A stretch of 8,955 bases of DNA, taken from Syntrophaceae bacterium (GTDB taxonomy: Bacteria > Desulfobacterota > Syntrophia > Syntrophales > UBA5619). The notes below the pieces were generated by a model. That model made no database searches. It saw nothing but the letters and a program-made list of their open reading frames with translations, and was not told the origin of the DNA. The DNA is taken from contig JAHFBU010000052.1 of assembly GCA_023249795.1 (NCBI GenBank), positions 1 to 8,955 on the forward strand, given 5' to 3'. The position numbers were made by a program, and so were the translations under genes. Below are positions 1-7,098 of this stretch, piece after piece. Position 1 is the stretch's first letter; the number at the start of each line of letters is the position of its first letter.

Positions 1-192
1 CTGCTGGTCTTCTGCGCGCTGGTGGCCTTGGGCGGGACAGAGCGGCAGATGGCATCTCATGCAGCCGGAAATCTGAAGGTCGGCAACAGCGAAGAAACTC
101 TGCTTTCCGCTATGGTGCAGTGTATGCCCTATATCGGTTTCCCCAGAATGCTGAATGCAGTTACCATCATTATGGAGGTATGCCGAATATGA
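1..192 (+). CDS. Carboxymuconolactone decarboxylase (CMD/AhpD-like) family protein, C-terminal fragment
   Basis: Reading frame 1 is open from the window edge to a TGA at 190-192, giving 63 residues; the start lies outside the window. The fragment begins LLVFCALVALGGTE and continues with GNLKVGNSEE and QCMPYIGFPRMLNAV. This is the typical end of a CMD domain as found in COG0599-type proteins, where helices pack into the oligomer. The CxxC or Cys/His redox or catalytic residues of the family would lie upstream and cannot be seen. Members range from gamma-carboxymuconolactone decarboxylase of aromatic degradation to AhpD-like peroxidase partners, and the substrate cannot be assigned from this tail. 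The stop overlaps the start of the downstream cupin gene (ATGA), so the two are probably translated together. CMD and cupin genes are often adjacent or fused, which supports a joint role. The family call is firm and the function is open. Confidence 0.85.
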   Translation: MLVFCALVALGGTERQMASHAAGNLKVGNSEETLLSAMVQCMPYIGFPRMLNAVTIIMEVCRI

Positions 193-614
193 ACACGATA
201 TATGATTTGAGTAATAGCGTGATTTTTCCCAAAGGCGATGTGCTTCCTCCGCAGTTCAGTAAGAACTTTGTTGGCCAGGCATACCTTCAAATGCTGGTAC
301 CAAATGGCACAAAATTCAATTGCCCTATCGGTAATGTTACCTTTGAACCGGGCTGTCGTAATAACTGGCATAAGCATCCCGGCGGTCAGATTCTGCTGGT
401 GACTGGTGGTCGAGGCTGGTATCAGGAGGCGGGGAAGCCTGCGCAAGAACTTCATCCCGGTGATGTAGTTATGATTCCTGCGGAGGTAAAACACTGGCAC
501 GGTGCAGCAAAAGACAGCTGGCTTGTACATCTGTCTGTAGAAACCAACGTACAGAATGGCCCTGCCCAATGGCTGGAGCCTGTATCCGATGATGAATACA
601 ACAAATTAGATTGA
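189..614 (+). CDS. Small single-domain cupin protein, metal-binding, coupled to a CMD gene
   Basis: This is a 141-residue cupin_2-type beta barrel. The first cupin motif is NVTFEPG followed by WHKHPGGQ (about residues 60-67). The second is HPGDVVMIP followed by KHWHG (about 89-105). The likely metal ligands are His61, His63, Gln67 and His102. The H-x-H-x3-Q spacing and the 35-residue step to the last His match what I recall of the Mn-dependent cupin hydroxynitrile lyase family (Granulicella type), whose relatives are often annotated as cupin domain proteins beside CMD genes. The native substrate is unknown and hydroxynitrile lyase activity is not implied by context. I chose the ATG at 189 because it overlaps the upstream stop as ATGA and has GGAGG at 174-178, about 10 bases away. 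In-frame ATGs at 120 and 180 are less likely, since 180 sits too close to that GGAGG and 120 lies deep inside the CMD gene. No signal peptide is seen, so it is presumably cytoplasmic. Confidence 0.88.
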   Translation: MNTIYDLSNSVIFPKGDVLPPQFSKNFVGQAYLQMLVPNGTKFNCPIGNVTFEPGCRNNWHKHPGGQILLVTGGRGWYQEAGKPAQELHPGDVVMIPAEVKHWHGAAKDSWLVHLSVETNVQNGPAQWLEPVSDDEYNKLD

Positions 615-621
615 ATAATAA

Positions 622-649
622 GGGGGCAAGACAGCATTAATAAGCTCCC
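622..649 (+). other. Weak hairpin just after the cupin gene
   Basis: GGGGGC at 622-627 can pair with GCTCCC at 644-649 (6 bp with one G-U pair) around a 16-base loop. No T-run follows, so it is not a convincing intrinsic terminator. It is noted because it is the only terminator-like structure after the CMD-cupin pair. Confidence 0.2.
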
Positions 650-658
650 ATAACAAGG

Positions 659-780
659 CTAATGCAACCGACGCGAAACACCGCGCGGCTCCAACAATTT
701 GCTGAAACCGGTTGGCATTCCGCCTGCCTTGGAAGCTACGCTTCCCGTGGGTGCATGCCATTGCTTAGCGTCGCCATTAG
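659..780. repeat. Long imperfect palindrome, structured element (attC-like or repeat-type)
   Basis: The outer arms CTAATG (659-664) plus GACGC (670-674) pair with GCGTC (768-772) plus CATTAG (775-780), leaving a few unpaired bases on each side. Nested inside are GGCAT (714-718) with ATGCC (755-759), and GGAAGC (731-736) with GCTTCC (740-745) around a 3-base loop. The result is a cruciform or hairpin of about 120 bases that fills most of the gap between the cupin gene and the SpoIIAA-like gene. The length, the interrupted arms, and the TAACAAGGC at 651-659 against ATTAGGT at 777-783 recall integron attC sites. However, a canonical GTTRRRY core is not present, so this is only a resemblance. A repeated extragenic palindrome is the alternative. 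Confidence 0.45.
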
Positions 781-831
781 GTAGCCCTACCGCTGCCAAT
801 GGACATCACACCAAACAAAGGAGTCTCTGAA

Positions 832-1194
832 ATGATTGAGAAGATACCTGATCTACCAGACAATATCCTCGGCTTCACCGCAAAAGGGACGGTCACAGCG
901 TACGATTACGAGTCCGTCATAATGCCAGCGGTGGAGAAACTGTTCTCTCACCAAGACAAGGTTCGATTCCTCTATCACCTGGGTGAAGACTTCACGAGAT
1001 TCGAACCTGCCGCCATGTGGGACGATGCGAAATTGGGTCTGAAGCACCTCACGGGTTGGGAGAGAATCGCAGTCGTATCCGATGTCGAGTGGATACGGAC
1101 GGCCATCAAGATATTTGGGCTTTGGATCCCAGGGCATGTTCGTATGTTTCATAACAGCGAACTCGCGGAAGCAACACAGTGGATTAGGGATTAG
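832..1194 (+). CDS. SpoIIAA-like (STAS/SEC14-type, DUF3478 family) protein
   Basis: This is a 120-residue soluble protein without signal peptide or membrane segment. The pattern is that of the SpoIIAA-like Pfam family: LPDNILGFTAKGTVTAYDY (about residues 8-26), VRFLYHLGEDF (44-54), AMWDDAKLGLKHLTGWERIAVV (about 61-82), then VEWIR (85-89) and an IPGHVRMF strand (99-106). Family members adopt a fold shared by anti-sigma-factor antagonists (STAS) and SEC14-like lipid-binding proteins; the cellular role is generally unknown, and the phosphorylatable serine logic of true SpoIIAA should not be assumed. I chose the ATG at 832 because AAAGGAG at 817-823 lies 8 bases upstream and homology starts at MIEKIPDLPDN. 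An in-frame ATG at 799 has no such site. The gene stands alone between two palindromic elements, a layout reminiscent of a mobile cassette. Product family call is good; the function is unknown. Confidence 0.85.
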   Translation: MIEKIPDLPDNILGFTAKGTVTAYDYESVIMPAVEKLFSHQDKVRFLYHLGEDFTRFEPAAMWDDAKLGLKHLTGWERIAVVSDVEWIRTAIKIFGLWIPGHVRMFHNSELAEATQWIRD

Positions 1195-1244
1195 CTTGTC
1201 CGTTGCTTCGGGATAAGAGCGCAACCTGAAAGGCGTTCCAGCCG

Positions 1245-1292
1245 ACCTCTCAACCTCTGCGCTGCTTCGTCGGCAGAGCTTGAGCGTGAGGT
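1245..1292 (+). repeat. Hairpin downstream of the SpoIIAA-like gene
   Basis: ACCTC (1245-1249), TCAA (1250-1253) and CTCTGC (1255-1260) pair with GCAGAG (1273-1278), TTGA (1280-1283) and GAGGT (1288-1292). There is one C-C mismatch, a 4-base bulge (1284-1287) and a 12-base loop. An alternative pairing of GCCGAC (1241-1246) with GTCGGC (1269-1274) competes with it. No T-run follows, so it is not a textbook terminator. With the palindrome at 659-780 it brackets the SpoIIAA-like gene. Confidence 0.4.
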
Positions 1293-1304
1293 GAAGGGAA
1301 ATAA

Positions 1305-1426
1305 ATGAAGACGATTAAGAAAAAGTCTGACAGACAGAGGTGGGCCTTTGCGGCAAGTCCAGGAAGCTGACCGAGGCGGATTTCACCTTATTTTTTCTTG
1401 ACAGTCCGAGAAGAGTAATATAGAAG
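1305..1426 (+). pseudogene. Possible decayed small ORF (uncertain)
   Basis: An ATG at 1305 with GAAGGGA at 1293-1299 opens a reading frame starting MKTIKKKSDRQRWAFAA that stops at 1368-1370 after 21 codons. Around 1350 the protein-like reading shifts by -1: the frame from 1352 continues GKSRKLTEADFTLFFLDSPR until a TAG at 1424-1426. Joined, this would be a basic protein of about 40 residues. I do not recognise it. It could be a remnant of a small DNA-binding or antitoxin-like protein, or simply chance. Its tail overlaps the candidate atp promoter, which argues against a working gene in the current layout. The stretch 1195-1551 contains no other coding candidate. Confidence 0.2.
1398..1424 (+). 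promoter_or_regulatory. Candidate sigma70-type promoter for the atp operon
   Basis: A perfect TTGACA lies at 1398-1403, preceded by a T-rich stretch. TATAGA at 1419-1424 could be the -10 element with a short 15-base spacer; the overlapping TAATAT at 1416-1421 would be too close. It is the best -35 match upstream of the operon and would give a leader of roughly 120 bases before the TTG start at 1552. The short spacer keeps confidence moderate. A CATAAT at 1524-1529 nearer the gene has no matching -35. Confidence 0.4.
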
Positions 1427-1490
1427 CGCGGAACGCTGCAACTGGTGGTCCGTGGTCATATTCAGCAATAATATCATTAGATGTCGGCAG

Positions 1491-1518
1491 CCGGGGTAAG
1501 TGCTTTGGTTACGCCCGG
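1491..1518 (+). promoter_or_regulatory. Leader hairpin upstream of the atp operon
   Basis: CCGGG (1491-1495) and GTAA (1496-1499) pair with TTAC (1509-1512) and CCCGG (1514-1518), with a single bulged G at 1513 and a 9-base loop. It lies in the untranslated leader, 20 bases before the ribosome binding site of the first atp gene. It is not followed by a T-run. It could stabilise the mRNA or tune translation; no known riboswitch or leader-protein pattern is recognised. Confidence 0.35.
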
Positions 1519-1551
1519 TTATTCATAATACCCTATTTGAGGTGACAGAAC

Positions 1552-1980
1552 TTGGTCAGTCTCGATTATTCCCTGGGAATCCAGATCGTCAATTTTCTCC
1601 TGCTGATTTTTATCCTGAATGTCCTGCTCTACAAACCGATCCTTGGCATGATCGACAAACGGAAGAAGCATTTCGAGGATTCCGACGCCGAAATCAAGCG
1701 CCTTCAGGCGACCGTCGAAGAGAAGATGGCTGCCTACGAGGAGAAGCTCCGCCAGGCCAAGGCGGCTGCCGTCGAGCAGAAGAACGAGATCGTCCGGCAA
1801 GGCGCCGATGAGGCCAAGGCCGTCGTCGATGCGGTCAGGGCGGAGATTCCCGGGATGATGGAACAGTTCCAGGCCCGAATCGATGGGGAAATCGACGCCG
1901 CCAAAATAATCCTGACCGATCATTCCCGGCAACTCTCGGTTGAAATTGCCGAAAAGGTCCTGGGAAGGAGCCTCCGATGA
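1552..1980 (+). CDS. atpF': F-type ATP synthase subunit b' (second b-type stator subunit)
   Basis: This 142-residue protein has one N-terminal membrane helix (about residues 8-27, ending LNVLLYKPI). A long charged coiled coil follows (about 34-135), rich in Glu, Lys, Arg and Ala with no globular domain. It is one half of the b/b' peripheral stalk that holds the F1 head against subunit a while the rotor turns. The start is a TTG at 1552 with TGAGGTGA at 1538-1545, 6 bases upstream; the family N-terminus (short periplasmic end, then the helix) fits this start, and no ATG exists nearby in frame. The stop overlaps the start of atpF (ATGA at 1977-1980), implying coupled translation in equal amounts, as expected for a b/b' heterodimer. 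It heads the operon, as in other deltaproteobacterial atp clusters. The symbol atpX is also used. Confidence 0.92.
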   Translation: MVSLDYSLGIQIVNFLLLIFILNVLLYKPILGMIDKRKKHFEDSDAEIKRLQATVEEKMAAYEEKLRQAKAAAVEQKNEIVRQGADEAKAVVDAVRAEIPGMMEQFQARIDGEIDAAKIILTDHSRQLSVEIAEKVLGRSLR

Positions 1981-2600
1981 ACGCACATCAGACCAACGTA
2001 CAGGGAACGGGAATCGCGCGAAGGGCTGTATGGACTTCCCTTATCGCAACTCTTTTCTTCTGCCTCTTCGCACTGACGGCGGCGTACGCCTCCGGCGGCG
2101 AGGGCGGCGGGCATGAGGAGGGACCGAACTGGTTCAATTTTATCTGGCGTGCAGTCAACTTCATTATCCTGGTCGGCGTCATCTACTGGTTTGCGGCAAA
2201 ACCAATCAAGGCTTTCTTTGCCGGGCGGCAGGAAGGGATCCGAACCGGCCTTGCCGAGGCTCTGATGGCGCGTGAGGAGGCGGAGAAGAAGTTTCAGGAA
2301 TACGCCGTAAAACTGGACAAGGCGACGGGAGAGATCGATGAGATCACCCGGATCATCCAGACCCAGGGGTTGACCGAAAAAGAACGGATCATAGAGGCCG
2401 CCCGGAAGGCCGCGGAAAAGATGAAGGAAGACACCCAGAGGCGGATGGAGCAGGAGTTCAACAAGGCGAGCCGGGATCTCCGGATCGAGGCGGTCCGCCT
2501 CTCCACGCAGATGGCCGGAGAGCTTATTCAAAAGAATATCAAGGCGGACGATCACGAAGCCCTGGTGAAAGACTATATCGAGAAGGTGGTCAATAAATGA
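1977..2600 (+). CDS. atpF: F-type ATP synthase subunit b, with signal-peptide-like N-terminus
   Basis: The 207-residue stator subunit has two hydrophobic stretches. The first (about residues 19-36) follows basic residues and ends in AYA before SGGEGGGHEEG, which looks like a cleavable signal peptide. The second (about 54-74) is the true membrane anchor, followed by KPIKAFFAGRQEGI. A charged coiled-coil stalk runs from about 83 to the C-terminus and should bind subunit delta. The extra N-terminal segment and Gly/His/Glu-rich linker are known in b subunits of deltaproteobacteria such as Geobacter and make the protein longer than the roughly 156-residue E. coli b. The start overlaps the atpF' stop and the end overlaps the atpH start by the same ATGA arrangement, so three stalk genes are coupled in a row. 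Confidence 0.93.
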   Translation: MNAHQTNVQGTGIARRAVWTSLIATLFFCLFALTAAYASGGEGGGHEEGPNWFNFIWRAVNFIILVGVIYWFAAKPIKAFFAGRQEGIRTGLAEALMAREEAEKKFQEYAVKLDKATGEIDEITRIIQTQGLTEKERIIEAARKAAEKMKEDTQRRMEQEFNKASRDLRIEAVRLSTQMAGELIQKNIKADDHEALVKDYIEKVVNK

Positions 2601-3142
2601 TCAGCAGCAATATCGCAAAGCGATACGCACGGGCTTTTTTCGAAATTGTCGGCGAGGAGAAGCGGTACGAGGAGTATTACGGCGAACTGGTTCGCTTTTC
2701 GGACGTTCTCAGGGAAAACAAAAGTCTGGGCGAGTTTTTGGCGAACCCCATCTTCGCTCAATCCGACAAGAAAGCGGTTGTGGAATCGATCCTGGAGAAG
2801 ATCAGCGTTTCCACGCTGACCGCAAACTTTCTGAAACTTCTGGTTGACAAGCGTCGCATCGACATTCTCTCCGACATCGAGGGCTGCTACCGGGAGTTGA
2901 TGGACGACGCCCTCAAGAAGGTGCGGGTTACGGTGAAGACGGCTTTTCCGCTCACCGGCGAGCTCTCCAATCGCCTGCAGACGGGGCTCGAAGGGCTGAC
3001 CGGCAGGACGGTTGAGATGACCGTTCTGGAAGACTCCGCCCTGCTCGGGGGCATCGTCGTCCGGGTTGGGGACACGCTGTACGACGGCAGCATCCGGACG
3101 CAACTGAACAACATCAGGAATCTCTTAGGGGAGGAACTATAG
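2597..3142 (+). CDS. atpH: F-type ATP synthase subunit delta (OSCP)
   Basis: The protein has 181 residues, normal for the family. The N-terminal helical domain begins ISSNIAKRYARAFFEIV, the typical sequence that docks on the N-termini of the alpha subunits. It includes the FLANPIF region (about 47-53) and FLKLLVDKRRI (about 78-88). The C-terminal part carries the family signature LLGGIVVRVGDTLYDGSI (about 149-166) that contacts the b stalk. It links the F1 head to the b/b' stalk on the cytoplasmic side. The ATG overlaps the atpF stop (ATGA at 2597-2600), and alpha follows after only 3 bases, so translation is probably coupled on both sides. Confidence 0.96.
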   Translation: MISSNIAKRYARAFFEIVGEEKRYEEYYGELVRFSDVLRENKSLGEFLANPIFAQSDKKAVVESILEKISVSTLTANFLKLLVDKRRIDILSDIEGCYRELMDDALKKVRVTVKTAFPLTGELSNRLQTGLEGLTGRTVEMTVLEDSALLGGIVVRVGDTLYDGSIRTQLNNIRNLLGEEL

Positions 3143-3145
3143 CGC

Positions 3146-4660
<1,515 letters not shown>

Positions 4661-4704
4661 ACGCAAGCGGAATACGAAGCAGGAACTTTGAAAATCATTT
4701 TTTT

Positions 4705-4730
4705 GTCATTCCCGCGAAAGCGGGAATCCA
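4705..4730. repeat. dRS3-like dispersed repeat hairpin between atpA and atpG
   Basis: The core ATTCCCGCGAAAGCGGGAAT (4708-4727) is a perfect 8-bp inverted repeat around GAAA, a GNRA-type loop. It is flanked by GTC and CCA, the common extended form of this repeat in many proteobacterial genomes. It belongs by pattern to the ATTCCC-N8-GGGAAT class called dRS3 in Neisseria; similar units are scattered between genes in other proteobacteria. On the minus strand it would read as the DSRFRGND-type peptide often seen in spurious ORFs. The T-run at 4698-4704 lies before the hairpin rather than after it, so it is not an intrinsic terminator in either direction. Confidence 0.8.
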
Positions 4731-4744
4731 CGGAGCAGGTTTGA

Positions 4745-5620
4745 ATGGCCGCACTCAAGGATATTAAACGAAAGATCACCGCCTTCAACAAAACCAGGCA
4801 GATCACCCGGGCGATGAATATGGTGGCCGCCTCGAAGTTCAAGGCCGCCCAGACACGGATGGAGAACTTCCGGCCCTACGCGGTCAAGTTCATGGAGGTT
4901 TTGAGCAGCCTCGCGCTCCGCGTGGACGCAAAGTCCCATCCCCTGCTTGCGGTCAGGGAGGCCAAACGGATTCGTGTGATCTGCATGACCTCCGACCGGG
5001 GTCTTTGCGGAGCCTTCAACAGCAATCTGATCAAGGCGACCGAGCGGTTCATCAGGGAGAAGAGCCGCGAGGGCCGGGAGGTTGAACTCATCCCCATCGG
5101 GCGGAAGGCGCGGGACTTCTTTCGTAAGAAAGCCAAAACCGTCAACCCCAGGGCGGATGTATTCGGCAAATTCGACATCAATCTCGCCGTGAAAATCTCC
5201 GACGATGTCATTCCGCCGTTCGTTGCCGGAGAGTACGACGAGCTCTACCTCCTTTTCAATGAGTTCGCCAACGTCGCGGTGCAACGGCCCACCGTGGTCC
5301 GGCTCTTCCCTCTCCCCTCTATTGGAAGCGAGAAGGAAATCGGACTGGACAAGCGGCTCAACTATATCTATGAACCCTCTGAGGAGATTCTTCTGGAGAA
5401 ACTGCTCCCGATGTACGTGCATGTCCTGATCTTCCGGGCGATGCTCGAAACCTCGGCTGGAGAGAATGGCGCCCGGATGGTGGCGATGGACAACGCCACC
5501 CGGAATTGCGAGGATCTGATTCAAAGCCTGACCCTCAAGTACAACAAGGTGAGACAATCGGCAATCACGGCCGAGTTGATGGACATCGTGGGCGGTACCG
5601 AGGCGCTGGCGAAAGGATAA
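4745..5620 (+). CDS. atpG: F-type ATP synthase subunit gamma (central rotor shaft)
   Basis: The protein has 291 residues, normal for the family. The N-terminal helix is MAALKDIKRKITAFNKTRQITRAM in pattern (residues 1-24), followed by MVAASKFKAAQ (26-36). The Rossmann-like core contains TSDRGLCGAFNSN (82-94). The C-terminal helix region runs SAGENGARMVAMDNATRN (237-254) and ends YNKVRQSAITAELMDIVGG (266-284), the family signature. The two terminal helices form the coiled coil that turns inside the alpha3 beta3 ring. There is no plant- or cyanobacterial-type regulatory insert. The ATG at 4745 is preceded by GGAG at 4732-4735, which lies only a few bases after the repeat hairpin, so folding of that hairpin could influence initiation. 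Confidence 0.97.
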   Translation: MAALKDIKRKITAFNKTRQITRAMNMVAASKFKAAQTRMENFRPYAVKFMEVLSSLALRVDAKSHPLLAVREAKRIRVICMTSDRGLCGAFNSNLIKATERFIREKSREGREVELIPIGRKARDFFRKKAKTVNPRADVFGKFDINLAVKISDDVIPPFVAGEYDELYLLFNEFANVAVQRPTVVRLFPLPSIGSEKEIGLDKRLNYIYEPSEEILLEKLLPMYVHVLIFRAMLETSAGENGARMVAMDNATRNCEDLIQSLTLKYNKVRQSAITAELMDIVGGTEALAKG

Positions 5621-5679
5621 AGAATAAGGGGCGGGCAGGCGCAGGCCGGCCGCGGCTTCACCATTTTAAGGAGAAGGGT

Positions 5680-7086
5680 ATGAACATTGGAAGACTTGTA
5701 CAGGTCATAGGTCCGGTTGTCGATGTGGCGTTCGAGGAGGGACAACTCCCGAACATCATGAACGCCATCGCCATTACCAATCCGACGATCAACGACACCG
5801 AAGACAACCTGATCGTAGAGGTTGCCCAGCACCTGGGCGACAACGTCGTCCGCTGCATCGCCATGGACATCACCGATGGTCTGGTACGCGGGATGAAGGC
5901 GAAGGACTTGGGGGAACCGATCAGCGTGCCGGTAGGCCCCGAATGCCTCGGAAGGATCATCAATGTGGTCGGCAGACCCGTCGACGGTCTGGGACCGATT
6001 GAAGCGAAACATCGTATGCCCATCCACCGCGAGGCTCCCAGCTTCATCGAACAGGAAACCTCGGTCCACGTGCTTGAAACCGGGGTCAAGGTCATCGACC
6101 TTCTCGTCCCCTTTCCGCGTGGCGGCAAGATGGGAATGTTCGGCGGCGCCGGCGTCGGTAAAACCGTCGTCATGATGGAGATGATCCACAACATCGCCAT
6201 GCATCACGGGGGCATCTCCGTCTTTGCGGGCGTTGGCGAGCGAACCCGCGAGGGGAACGACCTCTACCTTGAAATGAAGGACTCCGGGGTCATCAAGCAG
6301 GCCGCCCTGGTTTACGGACAGATGACCGAACCGCCCGGCGCCCGGGCCCGCGTGGCCCTGACGGCCCTCGCATCGGCGGAATACTTCCGCGATGTGGAAG
6401 GGCAGGACGTTCTTCTGTTTATCGACAACATCTTCCGTTTCACGCAGGCCGGTTCCGAGGTGTCGGCCCTTCTGGGCCGCATGCCCTCCGCCGTGGGCTA
6501 CCAGCCGACATTGGCCACCGACCTTGGAGAACTTCAGGAACGCATCACCTCCACCAACAAGGGGTCCATCACGGCGGTTCAGTGCGTTTACGTCCCCGCC
6601 GACGACCTGACGGATCCGGCGCCGGCGACGACGTTTGCCCACCTCGACGGGACCGTCGTTCTCTCCCGGCCGCTTTCGGAACTCGGCATCTATCCGGCCG
6701 TGGATCCCCTGGATTCGACATCCCGCATTCTGGACCCGAACGTTCTGGGCGCGGAGCACTACGAGGTGGCGCGGCGGGTTCAGGTGACGCTCCAGAAATA
6801 CAAGGACCTCCAGGATATTATCGCGATCCTCGGAATGGATGAACTCTCCGAGGAGGATAGGATAACCGTAAATCGGGCGAGAAAGGTTCAGCGTTTCCTC
6901 TCCCAGCCCTTCTTCGTGGCGGCCCAGTTCACCGGGACGGAGGGCAAGTTTGTCAAGGTGGCCGACACCGTCCGGGGCTTCAAGGAGATTCTCGACGGGA
7001 AGCACGACGACCTGCCCGAACAGGCTTTCTACATGGTCGGCGGCATCGAAGAGGTCATAGAAAAGGCGAGAAAACTCGCCGAATAG
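5680..7086 (+). CDS. atpD: F-type ATP synthase subunit beta (catalytic)
   Basis: The protein has 468 residues. The P-loop is GGAGVGKT (155-162), and GERTREGND (186-194) contains the catalytic glutamate. The Walker B region is VLLFIDN (244-250), followed by RFTQAGSEVSALLGRMPSA. The signature PAVDPLDSTS is at 339-348 and the DELSEED lever that touches gamma is intact at 387-393. All residues needed for ATP synthesis and hydrolysis appear present. The start is the ATG at 5680 with AAGGAG at 5668-5673 six bases upstream, and the protein begins MNIGRLVQVIGPVVDV as in the family. The frame stays open back to 5506, inside atpG, but that extension has no family similarity. A 59-base gap without visible structure separates it from atpG. 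Confidence 0.98.
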   Translation: MNIGRLVQVIGPVVDVAFEEGQLPNIMNAIAITNPTINDTEDNLIVEVAQHLGDNVVRCIAMDITDGLVRGMKAKDLGEPISVPVGPECLGRIINVVGRPVDGLGPIEAKHRMPIHREAPSFIEQETSVHVLETGVKVIDLLVPFPRGGKMGMFGGAGVGKTVVMMEMIHNIAMHHGGISVFAGVGERTREGNDLYLEMKDSGVIKQAALVYGQMTEPPGARARVALTALASAEYFRDVEGQDVLLFIDNIFRFTQAGSEVSALLGRMPSAVGYQPTLATDLGELQERITSTNKGSITAVQCVYVPADDLTDPAPATTFAHLDGTVVLSRPLSELGIYPAVDPLDSTSRILDPNVLGAEHYEVARRVQVTLQKYKDLQDIIAILGMDELSEEDRITVNRARKVQRFLSQPFFVAAQFTGTEGKFVKVADTVRGFKEILDGKHDDLPEQAFYMVGGIEEVIEKARKLAE

Positions 7087-7098
7087 CCGGAGGATCGG

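Noticed and set aside
853..1224. Minus-strand frame of 123 codons opposite the SpoIIAA-like gene
   Set aside because: The plus-strand protein matches a known family along its full length and has a ribosome site, so the minus frame is a shadow.
1524..1529. CATAAT as a -10 element close to atpF'
   Set aside because: No acceptable -35 lies 16-18 bases upstream, and it is within 30 bases of the start codon.
1500..1811. Plus-strand frame of 103 codons overlapping atpF'
   Set aside because: It is the Arg/Gly/Pro-rich out-of-frame reading of the b' coiled coil.
4698..4730. Hairpin and T-run between atpA and atpG as an intrinsic terminator
   Set aside because: The T-run precedes the hairpin on the plus strand. 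On the minus strand the hairpin is followed by A residues. Neither direction gives stem then U-tract, and termination here would cut an essential operon.
5506..5679. N-terminal extension of atpD starting inside atpG
   Set aside because: The ATG at 5680 has an AAGGAG six bases upstream and the family N-terminus begins there. The upstream residues read as noise in the gamma gene's alternative frame.
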